Positions 1 to 5,974 of a stretch of 7,456 nucleotides of DNA are shown one piece after another. Position 1 is the first letter of the stretch, and each line of letters starts with the position of its first letter. Under the pieces are notes generated by a model. That model made no database searches, had not been told where the DNA came from, and was given only the letters and a program-made list of their open reading frames with translations. Source of the stretch: an uncultured Acidimicrobiia bacterium (GTDB lineage: Bacteria; Actinomycetota; Acidimicrobiia; Spongiisociales; JAENVV01); assembly GCA_905480085.1 (NCBI GenBank), contig CAJQPD010000245.1, positions 1 to 7,456 of the forward strand. The letters run 5' to 3'. The position numbers were made by a program, and so were the translations under genes.

Positions 1-61
1 TGGTGCTCGGGGTCTATGCAATGGCTTCGCTGAACCTCCTGGCCACTAACGTTGAACGGGT
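1..61. other. Upstream flank, no gene called
   Basis: All three forward frames are short here. Frame 1 stops at 31-33, frame 2 at 47-49, and the frame of the following transporter has a TGA at 53-55. This could be the 3' end of a gene that lies outside the window or the start of an intergenic gap. In other actinobacteria topA often lies upstream of tmk, but the few visible residues do not allow that assignment. No clear promoter was seen, and TATGCA at 15-20 is only a weak -10-like string. Confidence 0.4.
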
Positions 62-1363
62 ATGCAAGACAAACAACCTCCCCGGACGCGGTCGCAGCTT
101 TTGCGTCGTGGCGAGTTCGCCAAATTGTGGTGGTCGGGGACGATCTCCAGCTTCGGCGACTGGGTCTCCTTATTCGCGACGCTCGCCCTCGGTGACCATA
201 TCGGTGGTGGGTTGGGTACGCTGGTTCCGCTGGTTGGCCGGTTTGTGCCTGCCATCTTGTTCGGACCGATTGGTGGCATCCTCGCCGACCGGGTGAACCG
301 TAAGACAATCATGCTCGTGGCCGACATTGGCCGGGGCCTCCTGGTGCTTTCCCTGATCTTGGTCAGGACCCTTCCCCAGTTGTTTGCGGTCTCATTCGCG
401 ATTGAGATCTTGTCGCTACTCCGGCAACCTGTTCGGGAGTCGGTCGTGCCAGAACTCGTAGAAGAAGAGGAACTGATCACCGCCAACAGCCTGTCGGTGG
501 TCGGGTCGTACGGCATCTTTCCCCTCGGGGCGATCGCCTGGTCGGCGATTTCCAAGTTTCCTCAGTGGGTTGGTTGGGATGTGGAGTCACCGTTCACCGC
601 AGGCTTCACCCTCGACTTCTTAACCTTCATGATCTCGGCTGCCATCGTGGCGGTAACCGCAATCCCGCTCCGGACGCCGGTGGTGGGACGCGAGAAATGG
701 AACTGGAAGGCTCCGTTCGGCGACCTTGCTGAAGGTGTCCGGTTCGTCGTTGGGCATCGTGGTGTCCGGGTGATCATCATTGGCATGTCATTTGCATTGT
801 TCGGGAGCGGGGCCATCATCACGCTCGGCCAGACGTTCGCCCGTTCCTTTATCTTCGGTGATGACTCCGGATTTGCGTTGCTCGCTACCGCGATGGGGGG
901 AGGCGGGGCGATCGGGATCACTCTTGTCAACCGCATCGACCGGGTAGCGGTGCATCGCATGGTGGTGTTCTCTGCCGCGATCACGCTGACGGGGACCGGT
1001 CTGGCGGCCCTGGCCTTTTCTACCACTGTCGTCATGGCAGCGACCTTCTCGTTCATGTTCGGGTTTTCCGCAGGGATCGGGTACGTCGTCGGAATCACCT
1101 ATCTTCAGGTGGGTTCTGCCGAGGAAGTACGGGGGCGCACGTTTGCCGCCCTGTTCCTCGTTGGTCGGTCGGCGCTGCTCGTGTCAATGACCGTGGCTGC
1201 TTTCGCAGCCAATTTCCTGGACGGTCGTTTCTCCGATCCGCTCGACGACGGTGTGCGACTGATTTTCGTTTTGGGTGGAGCGATCACGGTTCTTGCGGGA
1301 CTGGTCACGTTGTGGGTTGTACGGGATGTGTGGGTCCCCCGATTGGAACGAGACAGCGTTTGA
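62..1363 (+). CDS. MFS transporter, EntS/MFS_3-like exporter
   Basis: This 433-residue protein is a major facilitator superfamily membrane transporter that probably exports a small molecule by proton antiport. After a basic cytoplasmic N-terminus there are about eleven to twelve hydrophobic segments. The loop after the second helix carries MFS motif A (G72, D76, R77, R80, K81). Near residues 122-144 it has the P-x-R-x-x-x-x-P-x-L pattern followed by an acidic stretch and ALN-like 'TANSL', as in the enterobactin-exporter-like MFS_3 group. The ATG at 62 is the first start after an in-frame TGA at 53-55, and its ribosome site is weak. The stop overlaps the tmk start (TTGA), so this gene appears to head the operon. 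The substrate cannot be read from sequence, and siderophore, drug or macrolide export are all possible. Family call is firm, function is inference. Confidence 0.88.
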   Translation: MQDKQPPRTRSQLLRRGEFAKLWWSGTISSFGDWVSLFATLALGDHIGGGLGTLVPLVGRFVPAILFGPIGGILADRVNRKTIMLVADIGRGLLVLSLILVRTLPQLFAVSFAIEILSLLRQPVRESVVPELVEEEELITANSLSVVGSYGIFPLGAIAWSAISKFPQWVGWDVESPFTAGFTLDFLTFMISAAIVAVTAIPLRTPVVGREKWNWKAPFGDLAEGVRFVVGHRGVRVIIIGMSFALFGSGAIITLGQTFARSFIFGDDSGFALLATAMGGGGAIGITLVNRIDRVAVHRMVVFSAAITLTGTGLAALAFSTTVVMAATFSFMFGFSAGIGYVVGITYLQVGSAEEVRGRTFAALFLVGRSALLVSMTVAAFAANFLDGRFSDPLDDGVRLIFVLGGAITVLAGLVTLWVVRDVWVPRLERDSV

Positions 1364-1950
1364 GATACATCGCTTTTGAAGGAGTTGAAGGGGCCGGGAA
1401 GAGCACCGTGGTGAGGGCACTGGCTGCCCGTCTGCGGGCGGCCGGGGACGAGGTGGTCGAGGTTCGCGAACCAGGCGGTACGCGGCTGGGCGACGCCATC
1501 CGGGGCCTGCTGCTCGACGGAGACAGTCCCATGGCTCCTTGGGCGGAGGCCGCCCTATTCGCCGCAGCGCGAGCCCAACTCGCTGTCGAGGTCGTTCGCC
1601 CCGCATTGGACCGGGGCGCCTGGGTGCTTTCGGATCGAACCGTGTATTCGTCACTCGCCTACCAGGGAGGAGCCCGCCGGCTTGGAGTCGAAGAAGTTCG
1701 GACTCTCAACAGCTTGGCCCTCGACGGGACGTGGCCAGATTTGGTTGTCTGGCTCGATGTGGACGCGGAGGTTGGCCTAAAACGACAGGAGAACGGGGAC
1801 CGGATTGGTTCAGAGGACTTGTCGTTTCACCAGACGGTGGCTGCCACGTTCGCCGCACTTGCCGAGGTCGAATTGGACCGACTCGTCCGCATCGACGCGT
1901 CCGCCGACATTGAGGCCGTGGTCGATCAGGTATGGGACCTTGTGACATGA
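1360..1950 (+). CDS. tmk: Thymidylate kinase (dTMP kinase)
   Basis: This cytosolic enzyme phosphorylates dTMP to dTDP with ATP, an essential step in dTTP supply. The 196 residues match the usual family length of about 200. The Walker A loop is FEGVEGAGKST at residues 6-16. The substrate-binding REPGG lies at 36-40, the SDR motif at 91-93, and the SSLAYQGG stretch that holds the thymine base at 97-104. The PDLVVWLDVD strand is at 126-135, followed by a lid with R142 and R148. The chosen start is the TTG at 1360, which overlaps the transporter's TGA. It places the beta-strand just before the P-loop, as in homologues. The upstream GTG at 1312 would add 16 residues of no family character inside the transporter gene. 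The stop overlaps holB by four bases, and tmk-holB is a common actinobacterial pair. Confidence 0.95.
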   Translation: MRYIAFEGVEGAGKSTVVRALAARLRAAGDEVVEVREPGGTRLGDAIRGLLLDGDSPMAPWAEAALFAAARAQLAVEVVRPALDRGAWVLSDRTVYSSLAYQGGARRLGVEEVRTLNSLALDGTWPDLVVWLDVDAEVGLKRQENGDRIGSEDLSFHQTVAATFAALAEVELDRLVRIDASADIEAVVDQVWDLVT

Positions 1951-2990
1951 ACCGGGTTGGAGTCATTGGCCACCGGAGGGTGCTTGATCTTCTTGAACAA
2001 GAAGCGGGCTCGCCGGCACATGCCTATTTGTTCGTTGGCCCTGAGGCCGTTGGCAAAGCGATGATTGCCTCACGATTTGCCGCGGTCATTCTGTGTGATC
2101 GCTCTGGCAACCATGAGGGGCCTTGCTCGGTTTGTGACAGGGTCGCTTCGGGGAACCACCCTGATGTCACGGTGATTCTTCCGGACGGTCGAGCCTCGAT
2201 CGGGGTTGAGCAAGCCAGGGCAGCGGTTCATGCGGCATCTTTGACGCCAGTTGAGGGAGATCGCAAGGTCATTCTCTTTGACGAGGCGTCAACCTTGACC
2301 GAGTCGGCGGCCAACGCTCTGCTCAAGACGATCGAGGAGCCGAGCGCTTCGACCGTATTCATCCTGGTGGCTGAGTCCGAAGATGATCTTCCCCCGACCA
2401 TCGGGTCTCGCTGTCGAACCGTGCACTTTGGTCGGGTCCGATCCGAAGATTTGGTGGCCGGTCTCGAAGAGCAGGGCGTCGACGTGGAACAAGCGCATCG
2501 GGTCGCCGTGATCGCCGGAGGCCGACCGGGTCTGGCCATACAACTTGCCACCGAAAAAGAAGTCGTCAAGTTTCGGGAATTCTGGCTTACCGTCCCCGAG
2601 CGGGTTTCCCCGCACACCGGCAACTCGTTCCTGCTGGCCGACGCTGCGGAACGAGCTGCCGCCCCGCTGATCAAGACACTGGGGGTGGCTCATCCCGACG
2701 AAAGCGCCACCGAGCGGGAGCGCCGGGAGCGGGCCACGAAACGATCTGGTCAGGCACTTATGATCACCGGTCTTGAGATTCTGGCTTCTTGGTACACCGA
2801 TGCCGCCGCCGCGCAGTTCGGGGTCGCGGTGAGAAATCCAGACGTCGATGTGACCCGACTTGCCCTGGTGACGCCGACTCAAGCCGCACGCAATGCCGAG
2901 CGAGCCCTCGACGCCGTGACGGCCATTCGTCAAAACCAACGGGTTCCACTTGTCCTGGCGAACCTGTTCAACGACCTCGCCCGTGAGTGA
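1947..2990 (+). CDS. holB: DNA polymerase III subunit delta' (clamp loader)
   Basis: The delta' subunit sits in the clamp-loader complex that opens and loads the beta sliding clamp during replication. The 347 residues have the expected AAA+ order: the HAYLFVG strand, a Walker A-like GPEAVGKA at 31-38, a zinc-module region with C50, C60 and C63 before HPDV, a Walker B-like ILFDEA, the LLKTIEEPS signature, and the SRC motif with its arginine finger. Two features deviate. Ala replaces the usual Ser/Thr after the P-loop lysine, which fits a subunit that does not hydrolyse ATP. The zinc module shows three cysteines where Escherichia coli delta' has four. The ATG at 1947 overlaps the tmk stop as ATGA. 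An ATG at 1932 would add only five residues. The 3' end overlaps the acyltransferase start by eight bases. The C-terminal third is less conserved, as usual. Confidence 0.93.
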   Translation: MNRVGVIGHRRVLDLLEQEAGSPAHAYLFVGPEAVGKAMIASRFAAVILCDRSGNHEGPCSVCDRVASGNHPDVTVILPDGRASIGVEQARAAVHAASLTPVEGDRKVILFDEASTLTESAANALLKTIEEPSASTVFILVAESEDDLPPTIGSRCRTVHFGRVRSEDLVAGLEEQGVDVEQAHRVAVIAGGRPGLAIQLATEKEVVKFREFWLTVPERVSPHTGNSFLLADAAERAAAPLIKTLGVAHPDESATERERRERATKRSGQALMITGLEILASWYTDAAAAQFGVAVRNPDVDVTRLALVTPTQAARNAERALDAVTAIRQNQRVPLVLANLFNDLARE

Positions 2991-3603
2991 GCCCTGGGAG
3001 CGAAGGTTCAAGGTTTCGGTCCCGGTGGGTCGGGTTCTGGCTGGACCACTGTTCAAGCTGAAAATAACCGGCAGTGAACACATTCCCGCCGGCCCGTACG
3101 TCGCCGGTATCAACCATGTCTCACACGTCGACGCGGCGTTTGCTGCGATGGCATTGGGCAAGCCGCTGCGCTTCATGGCGGCCGCCGATCTGATCGGGAT
3201 CAATCGCGGGTTGGACTTCATCCTGCCGTTCTACGGGGCGATCTTGTTGCCCCGGTCCTCGGTACCTCTCGGGGCAATGCGCCAAGGTTTGGGTCATCTG
3301 GCGGCCGGCGGGCGGGTGGCAGTTTTTCCCGAGGGCCGTCGAACCGAGCATTGGCGGGCTTCGGACTTCAAACGAGGCGCGGCCTGGTTGGCTATCAGGG
3401 CGGGAGTTCCTCTCGTACCGGTAGCTCTCTCGGGAACCGAGGCCGTGATGGGTCTAGAAGAGCGCAAGGTGCGCAGAAGTCGGGTTGAGGTACACATCGG
3501 CAAACCGCTCGATCCGAAGGGGGATCGGTTCTCGCTGACCGATGCTTGGGGCGAGGCCATGGATGATCTGCTGGCCGGGAGTAATCCGGGTGAAAACGAA
3601 TAG
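2983..3603 (+). CDS. PlsC-type lysophospholipid acyltransferase
   Basis: This member of the 1-acylglycerol-3-phosphate acyltransferase (LPLAT) family has 206 residues. The family transfers an acyl chain to lysophosphatidate or a related acceptor at the membrane. The catalytic H-x4-D box is NHVSHVD, with H45 and D50. Motif II lies around GAILLPRSS (85-93), the phosphate-binding FPEGRR is at 115-120, and the VPLVPVALSGT motif is at 142-152. The third motif reads EGRR where EGTR is more usual. The enzyme is short, like other compact actinobacterial versions, and lacks an obvious N-terminal membrane helix. The GTG start at 2983 overlaps holB by eight bases. An upstream ATG at 2950 would translate holB sequence out of frame. 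It could act in phosphatidate synthesis, or on another acceptor such as a glycolipid. The family is clear, the acceptor is not. It ends the left operon. Confidence 0.9.
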   Translation: MSEPWERRFKVSVPVGRVLAGPLFKLKITGSEHIPAGPYVAGINHVSHVDAAFAAMALGKPLRFMAAADLIGINRGLDFILPFYGAILLPRSSVPLGAMRQGLGHLAAGGRVAVFPEGRRTEHWRASDFKRGAAWLAIRAGVPLVPVALSGTEAVMGLEERKVRRSRVEVHIGKPLDPKGDRFSLTDAWGEAMDDLLAGSNPGENE

Positions 3604-3610
3604 CCGGTCC

Positions 3611-3628
3611 GTCCGGTTCAAGCCGGAC
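3611..3628. terminator. Hairpin between convergent genes, possible bidirectional terminator
   Basis: GTCCGG (3611-3616) and CCGGAC (3623-3628) form a perfect 6-bp GC-rich stem with a 6-base loop. It lies eight bases past the acyltransferase stop and 16 bases beyond the CCA end of the minus-strand tRNA gene. Read on the + strand it has no T-tract. On the minus strand a modest T-rich stretch follows about ten bases later. Its position between two converging transcripts suggests termination, but the missing U-run makes this tentative. Confidence 0.4.
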
Positions 3629-3644
3629 TGATCGGGTGGGTTAA

Positions 3645-3719
3645 TGGAGCCGAAGAGGGGATTTGAACCCCTGACCTGCTCATTACGAGTGAGCTGCTCT
3701 ACCCCTGAGCTACTTCGGC
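3645..3719 (-). tRNA. trnT: tRNA-Thr, anticodon CGU
   Basis: Read on the minus strand, the gene folds into a complete cloverleaf. The acceptor stem is GCCGAAG/CTTCGGC (3713-3719 with 3649-3655). The D stem is GCTC/GAGC with loop AGGGGTA. The anticodon stem is GCTCA/TGAGC with loop CTCGTAA. The variable loop is AGGTC. The T stem is AGGGG/CCCCT with loop TTCAAAT. The anticodon CGT (bases 3685-3687 on the + strand) reads the ACG threonine codon. The discriminator base is T, and the CCA end is encoded at 3645-3647. The gene faces the left operon and points away from the sigma gene. All stems pair fully, so it looks functional. Confidence 0.95.
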
Positions 3720-3734
3720 TAGTTGGTCGACGAC

Positions 3735-3740
3735 AGGATA
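3735..3740 (-). promoter_or_regulatory. Weak -10 candidate for the tRNA gene
   Basis: On the minus strand TATCCT ends 15 bases before the mature tRNA 5' end. That is a plausible -10 position giving a short leader trimmed by RNase P. It matches four of six TATAAT positions. No good -35 is visible 16 to 18 bases upstream, so this is only a positional guess. Confidence 0.2.
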
Positions 3741-3806
3741 GTCCATCGGTTTACCAGGACGGTCGGACCTTTTTCTGGTGCTGGTAATGTCCTGCCTCGG
3801 ACACAC

Positions 3807-3811
3807 GGAAG
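3807..3811 (+). promoter_or_regulatory. Ribosome binding site of the sigma gene
   Basis: GGAAG sits seven bases before the ATG at 3819. It favours that start over the TTG at 3723, which has no such site and immediately abuts the tRNA gene. The encoded sigma region 2 also begins where expected from the ATG. Confidence 0.55.
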
Positions 3812-3818
3812 CCAACCG

Positions 3819-4391
3819 ATGGCTGATCAGGCCACCTTTGAAGATGACGCCATGCAATTTGCGCCGCAGCTTTACTCTGCGGCACTCCGGATGACTCGTA
3901 ATCCTGCCGATGCCGAGGATGTGGTCCAGGAGACGTTCTTGAAGGCGTACCGGGCCTACGCCTCGTTTGAGTCGGGTACCAACCTCAAGGCGTGGCTATA
4001 CCGGATTCTCACAAATACCTACATCAACCGGTATCGCAAGCAGTCGAGGCGACCAGATGAAGTTGACCTCGGAGAGGTCGAGGACCTGTATCTGTATCGC
4101 AAGATCAGTGCCGCCAATACGCCGGACTCGCTTCGGTCCGCTGAAGAGGCGGTGCTTGAGGGACTGGTCGATGACGATGTGAAGGCGGCCGTCGAGGCTC
4201 TTCCGGAACGTTTTCGGATGCCGGTGTTGCTGGCCGACGTTGAAGGGTTCTCCTATAAGGAGATTGCCGAAATCATGGACGTCCCGATCGGAACCGTCAT
4301 GTCACGGCTCCATCGGGGAAGAAAACAGTTACAAAAGGCGTTGTGGAAGTTCGCAGAGGAACGTGGATTGGCCGATCGGGAAGACGCATGA
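3819..4391 (+). CDS. sigR: ECF RNA polymerase sigma factor, SigR/SigH type
   Basis: This 190-residue extracytoplasmic-function sigma factor directs RNA polymerase to stress promoters. Region 2 spans about 11-75 and includes [17 protein letters not shown] (31-47) and the [20 protein letters not shown] stretch (55-74) that contacts the -10 element. An acidic linker follows. Region 4 runs from about 121 to 175, with [22 protein letters not shown], then the [16 protein letters not shown] helix-turn-helix for the -35 element. These details match the redox-responsive SigR (Streptomyces) and SigH (Mycobacterium) group. The group assignment is strengthened by the zinc-type anti-sigma gene overlapping its stop as ATGA. 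In relatives, disulphide stress frees the sigma factor to induce thioredoxin and other thiol genes. No SigR-type GGAAT/GTT promoter was found upstream, so autoregulation is not shown here. An in-frame TTG at 3723 could give a 32-residue longer form. Confidence 0.9.
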   Translation: MADQATFEDDAMQFAPQLYSAALRMTRNPADAEDVVQETFLKAYRAYASFESGTNLKAWLYRILTNTYINRYRKQSRRPDEVDLGEVEDLYLYRKISAANTPDSLRSAEEAVLEGLVDDDVKAAVEALPERFRMPVLLADVEGFSYKEIAEIMDVPIGTVMSRLHRGRKQLQKALWKFAEERGLADREDA

Positions 4392-4627
4392 CCAAGAAAT
4401 CTTGTGACGATGCCATCACCAAGATCTATGGATATCTCGACGGTGAGATTTCCACGATTAAACGGATGATGGTTCGGCTTCACTTGCGGCGATGTTCAGG
4501 ATGTGAGGATGCCTTCATGTTCGAAAGTCGATTGAAGGTTGTCATCAGGGAGCGATGCCAGGAAGAAGTCCCGGCTGACGTACTGGCCAAGCTCCGATCG
4601 ATCGTGGCCAACGAACAGAATCAATGA
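4388..4627 (+). CDS. rsrA: Zinc-binding redox-sensitive anti-sigma factor, RsrA type
   Basis: This small cytosolic protein of 79 residues very probably binds and silences the sigma factor encoded just upstream. It carries the ZAS signature H-x3-C-x2-C at H32, C36 and C39. C6 lies 26 residues before the histidine, the same spacing as the fourth zinc ligand in Streptomyces RsrA. C57 in a CQEEVP context is a further cysteine that could take part in disulphide switching. In the family, oxidation of these cysteines expels zinc and releases the sigma factor. There is no membrane segment, as expected for a cytosolic redox sensor. The ATG at 4388 overlaps the sigma stop as ATGA, with GGGAAG four bases before it. 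This layout supports equal production of sigma and anti-sigma. The role is strongly inferred from motif and context. Confidence 0.9.
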   Translation: MTKKSCDDAITKIYGYLDGEISTIKRMMVRLHLRRCSGCEDAFMFESRLKVVIRERCQEEVPADVLAKLRSIVANEQNQ

Positions 4628-4653
4628 AGTTTCTGCGCTCACCGCGGAACCGG

Positions 4654-4659
4654 TATATT
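4654..4659 (+). promoter_or_regulatory. -10-like element before the small membrane protein
   Basis: TATATT matches five of six positions of the housekeeping -10 and stands out in GC-rich surroundings. It lies nine bases before the ATG at 4669, so transcription would begin within a few bases of the start codon, giving a near-leaderless mRNA. The -35 area (TTTCTG/TTCTGC near 4630-4636) is poor, although actinobacterial promoters often need only the -10. GGTGGAG at 4660-4666 could alternatively serve as a ribosome site on the operon transcript. Confidence 0.35.
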
Positions 4660-4668
4660 GGTGGAGAC

Positions 4669-4959
4669 ATGATTCATTCGATTCGCCGCTACTTCGCCCT
4701 TGTTGTTCTCGCCATCAGCTCTCTCAGCATGGCAGCGCCAGCTGCCATGGCTGTGACGACGCCCCCGGTTGTCAATGAGGTCGCCGTGGCCCAACCCTAT
4801 GTCGAGGTTCTGCCAGAAGAGGCTGCCCCCGACGAGCCGCAGTGGACCTACAAATATCTCATTCCGGCGGTCGTAGCCCTCACGGTTGTTCTCATTGGTG
4901 GGACCGTAGTCATGTATTTCGTGAAGGTCGTCCGCGGTCGCTACCGAGTCGTTGAATAA
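4669..4959 (+). CDS. Small secreted-type single-helix membrane protein, unknown function
   Basis: I do not recognise a family. The 96-residue product begins with a clear signal peptide: basic MIHSIRR, a hydrophobic core (8-20), then an Ala-rich stretch ending AMA at 26-28, a likely signal peptidase site. A short acidic, proline-rich outer segment follows (about 29-60, with PEEAAPDEP). One strong transmembrane helix spans about 63-87, and a basic tail, RGRYRVVE, should face the cytoplasm. The predicted form is therefore a type I membrane protein. The start could also be the ATG at 4624, which overlaps the anti-sigma stop as ATGA and adds 15 residues. I prefer 4669 because of the textbook signal peptide and the GGTGGAG just before it. 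The last eight bases overlap the metalloprotease start. Its place between a redox sigma system and the protease suggests an envelope role, but nothing shows one. Confidence 0.75.
   Translation: MIHSIRRYFALVVLAISSLSMAAPAAMAVTTPPVVNEVAVAQPYVEVLPEEAAPDEPQWTYKYLIPAVVALTVVLIGGTVVMYFVKVVRGRYRVVE
4728..4749 (+). repeat. Perfect 9-bp inverted repeat in a signal-peptide coding stretch
   Basis: CATGGCAGC (4728-4736) and GCTGCCATG (4741-4749) are exact reverse complements around the loop GCCA. The stretch encodes the MAAPAAM part of the signal peptide at residues 21-27. Alanine-rich coding with GCA/GCC codons may explain the symmetry. As mRNA it would form a stable hairpin about 60 bases after the start codon. 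Confidence 0.7.
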
Positions 4960-5974
4960 CGGCCCGGTCCCCTGGACGGCAGCCGTCAAGGTTGCTGAAC
5001 GACTGGCGGGCTCCTACCCACTGTATAGCTCGTACCATCGTGACGCCCTCATCGCCGAAGCCGAACCACTGGTCGCCAGGGCTCAGGAACTAGTCGAGGC
5101 AGAGACGGGTCTTGGATCGGTTGGCGTGCCTACCATCGAAGTAGTTGACAGGGACCGCTGGATCGAACGCAACGTGGCGTTCTTTTCCAAGATCGTGGAT
5201 GCAACGCTTACCCAACCGCAGAGCCTCGTGAAGAGGATTGGCGGTCCGATCGTTGCGGCTGAGACAGGCGCCCTGCTCGGCGTGTTGGCGCGCCGGGTAC
5301 TTGGTCAGTACGAACTCGTCTTGCCGTCCGAGGATGCCGGAGACACGATCTACCTGGTGGGTCCCAATGTCCTGGCAATGGAGCGATCCAACCAGTTCCG
5401 TCCCTCGGAGTTTCGAATGTGGATCGCTTTGCATGAATGTACTCATCGGCTTCAGTTCACCGCGGTTCCATGGATGCGTGACTATTTCTTTGATCTGGTC
5501 ACGTCCCTGGCGGCAGCTTCGCAGACCGACGAGCGCCGCCTGACCTCGCTTGGATCAGAGTTGCGTAAGGCATCTGACGAGGGTCGTCCGCTTATCGACG
5601 AATCGGGGCTTTTCGGATTGTTCGCCAATGAGGACCAGCGCCAGCAGTTGGACAAGATTCAGGCGCTGATGTCGCTTCTCGAGGGTCACGGACACGTCAT
5701 TATGGATCGGGTCGGGATGCGCATTCTCCGCACGCAGGCCCGGATGTCGAGCTTGCTCAAGGCCCGCCGGGCCGATCCGCGCATGGCGGCATTCATGCGC
5801 TTTACCGGCCTTGAGATGAAAATGCGCCAGTACGAACTCGGAGAGCAGTTTGTCCTCGGGGTCGAGCGGCTCGCCAACTTTGGTGCTCTGGACTTGGCCT
5901 GGACCGGGCCTGAGGCACTCCCCACTCTGACCGAAATCGAATCGCCGGAACTGTGGCTTCGTCGGGTCAGCTAG
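4952..5974 (+). CDS. DUF2342-type zinc-dependent metalloprotease, actinobacterial conserved protein
   Basis: This 340-residue protein belongs to the actinobacterial DUF2342 family, once called coenzyme F420 biosynthesis-associated and annotated as zinc-dependent metalloprotease. It has the zincin motif HECTH at 161-165, where two histidines would bind zinc and E162 would be the catalytic base. Downstream, LLEGHGHVIMD (242-252) holds a likely third ligand, E244, in the family's conserved EGH block. The N-terminal part (about 8-125) is helical, and no signal peptide or membrane helix is visible, so it is probably cytosolic. Its substrate is unknown. The TTG at 4952 is the only start possible after an in-frame TGA at 4922, and the next ATG lies deep inside the gene. 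It overlaps the membrane protein by eight bases and tilS by 22. The order protease-tilS-hpt is conserved in actinobacteria, including Mycobacterium tuberculosis (Rv3626c-Rv3624c, from memory). Confidence 0.88.
   Translation: MNNGPVPWTAAVKVAERLAGSYPLYSSYHRDALIAEAEPLVARAQELVEAETGLGSVGVPTIEVVDRDRWIERNVAFFSKIVDATLTQPQSLVKRIGGPIVAAETGALLGVLARRVLGQYELVLPSEDAGDTIYLVGPNVLAMERSNQFRPSEFRMWIALHECTHRLQFTAVPWMRDYFFDLVTSLAAASQTDERRLTSLGSELRKASDEGRPLIDESGLFGLFANEDQRQQLDKIQALMSLLEGHGHVIMDRVGMRILRTQARMSSLLKARRADPRMAAFMRFTGLEMKMRQYELGEQFVLGVERLANFGALDLAWTGPEALPTLTEIESPELWLRRVS

Noticed and set aside
46..555. A minus-strand open frame opposite the start of the transporter
   Set aside because: It is a Ser/Thr/Arg-rich shadow of a membrane-protein gene, without family motifs or a sensible neighbour.
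1194..1211. A 7-bp hairpin, TGGCTGC/GCAGCCA with loop TTTC, in the transporter gene
   Set aside because: It encodes the Ala-rich part of a membrane helix, and only ATTTCC follows, so it is not a convincing terminator. A single short stem in GC-rich DNA is expected by chance.
2289..3221. A 310-codon open frame on the minus strand across holB and the acyltransferase
   Set aside because: It lies opposite two overlapping, motif-complete genes and shows only a low-complexity antisense composition, with no domain.
3721..3818. Search for a SigR-type promoter (GGAAT, 18-19 bases, GTT) upstream of the sigma gene
   Set aside because: GGATA at 3736-3740 is the nearest match to the -35, but no GTT follows at the right distance. 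Autoregulation is therefore not claimed.
4975..4987. Near-palindrome GACGGCAGCCGTC just after the metalloprotease start
   Set aside because: As a hairpin it has only five pairs and a 3-base loop. It is too weak to claim a regulatory role.
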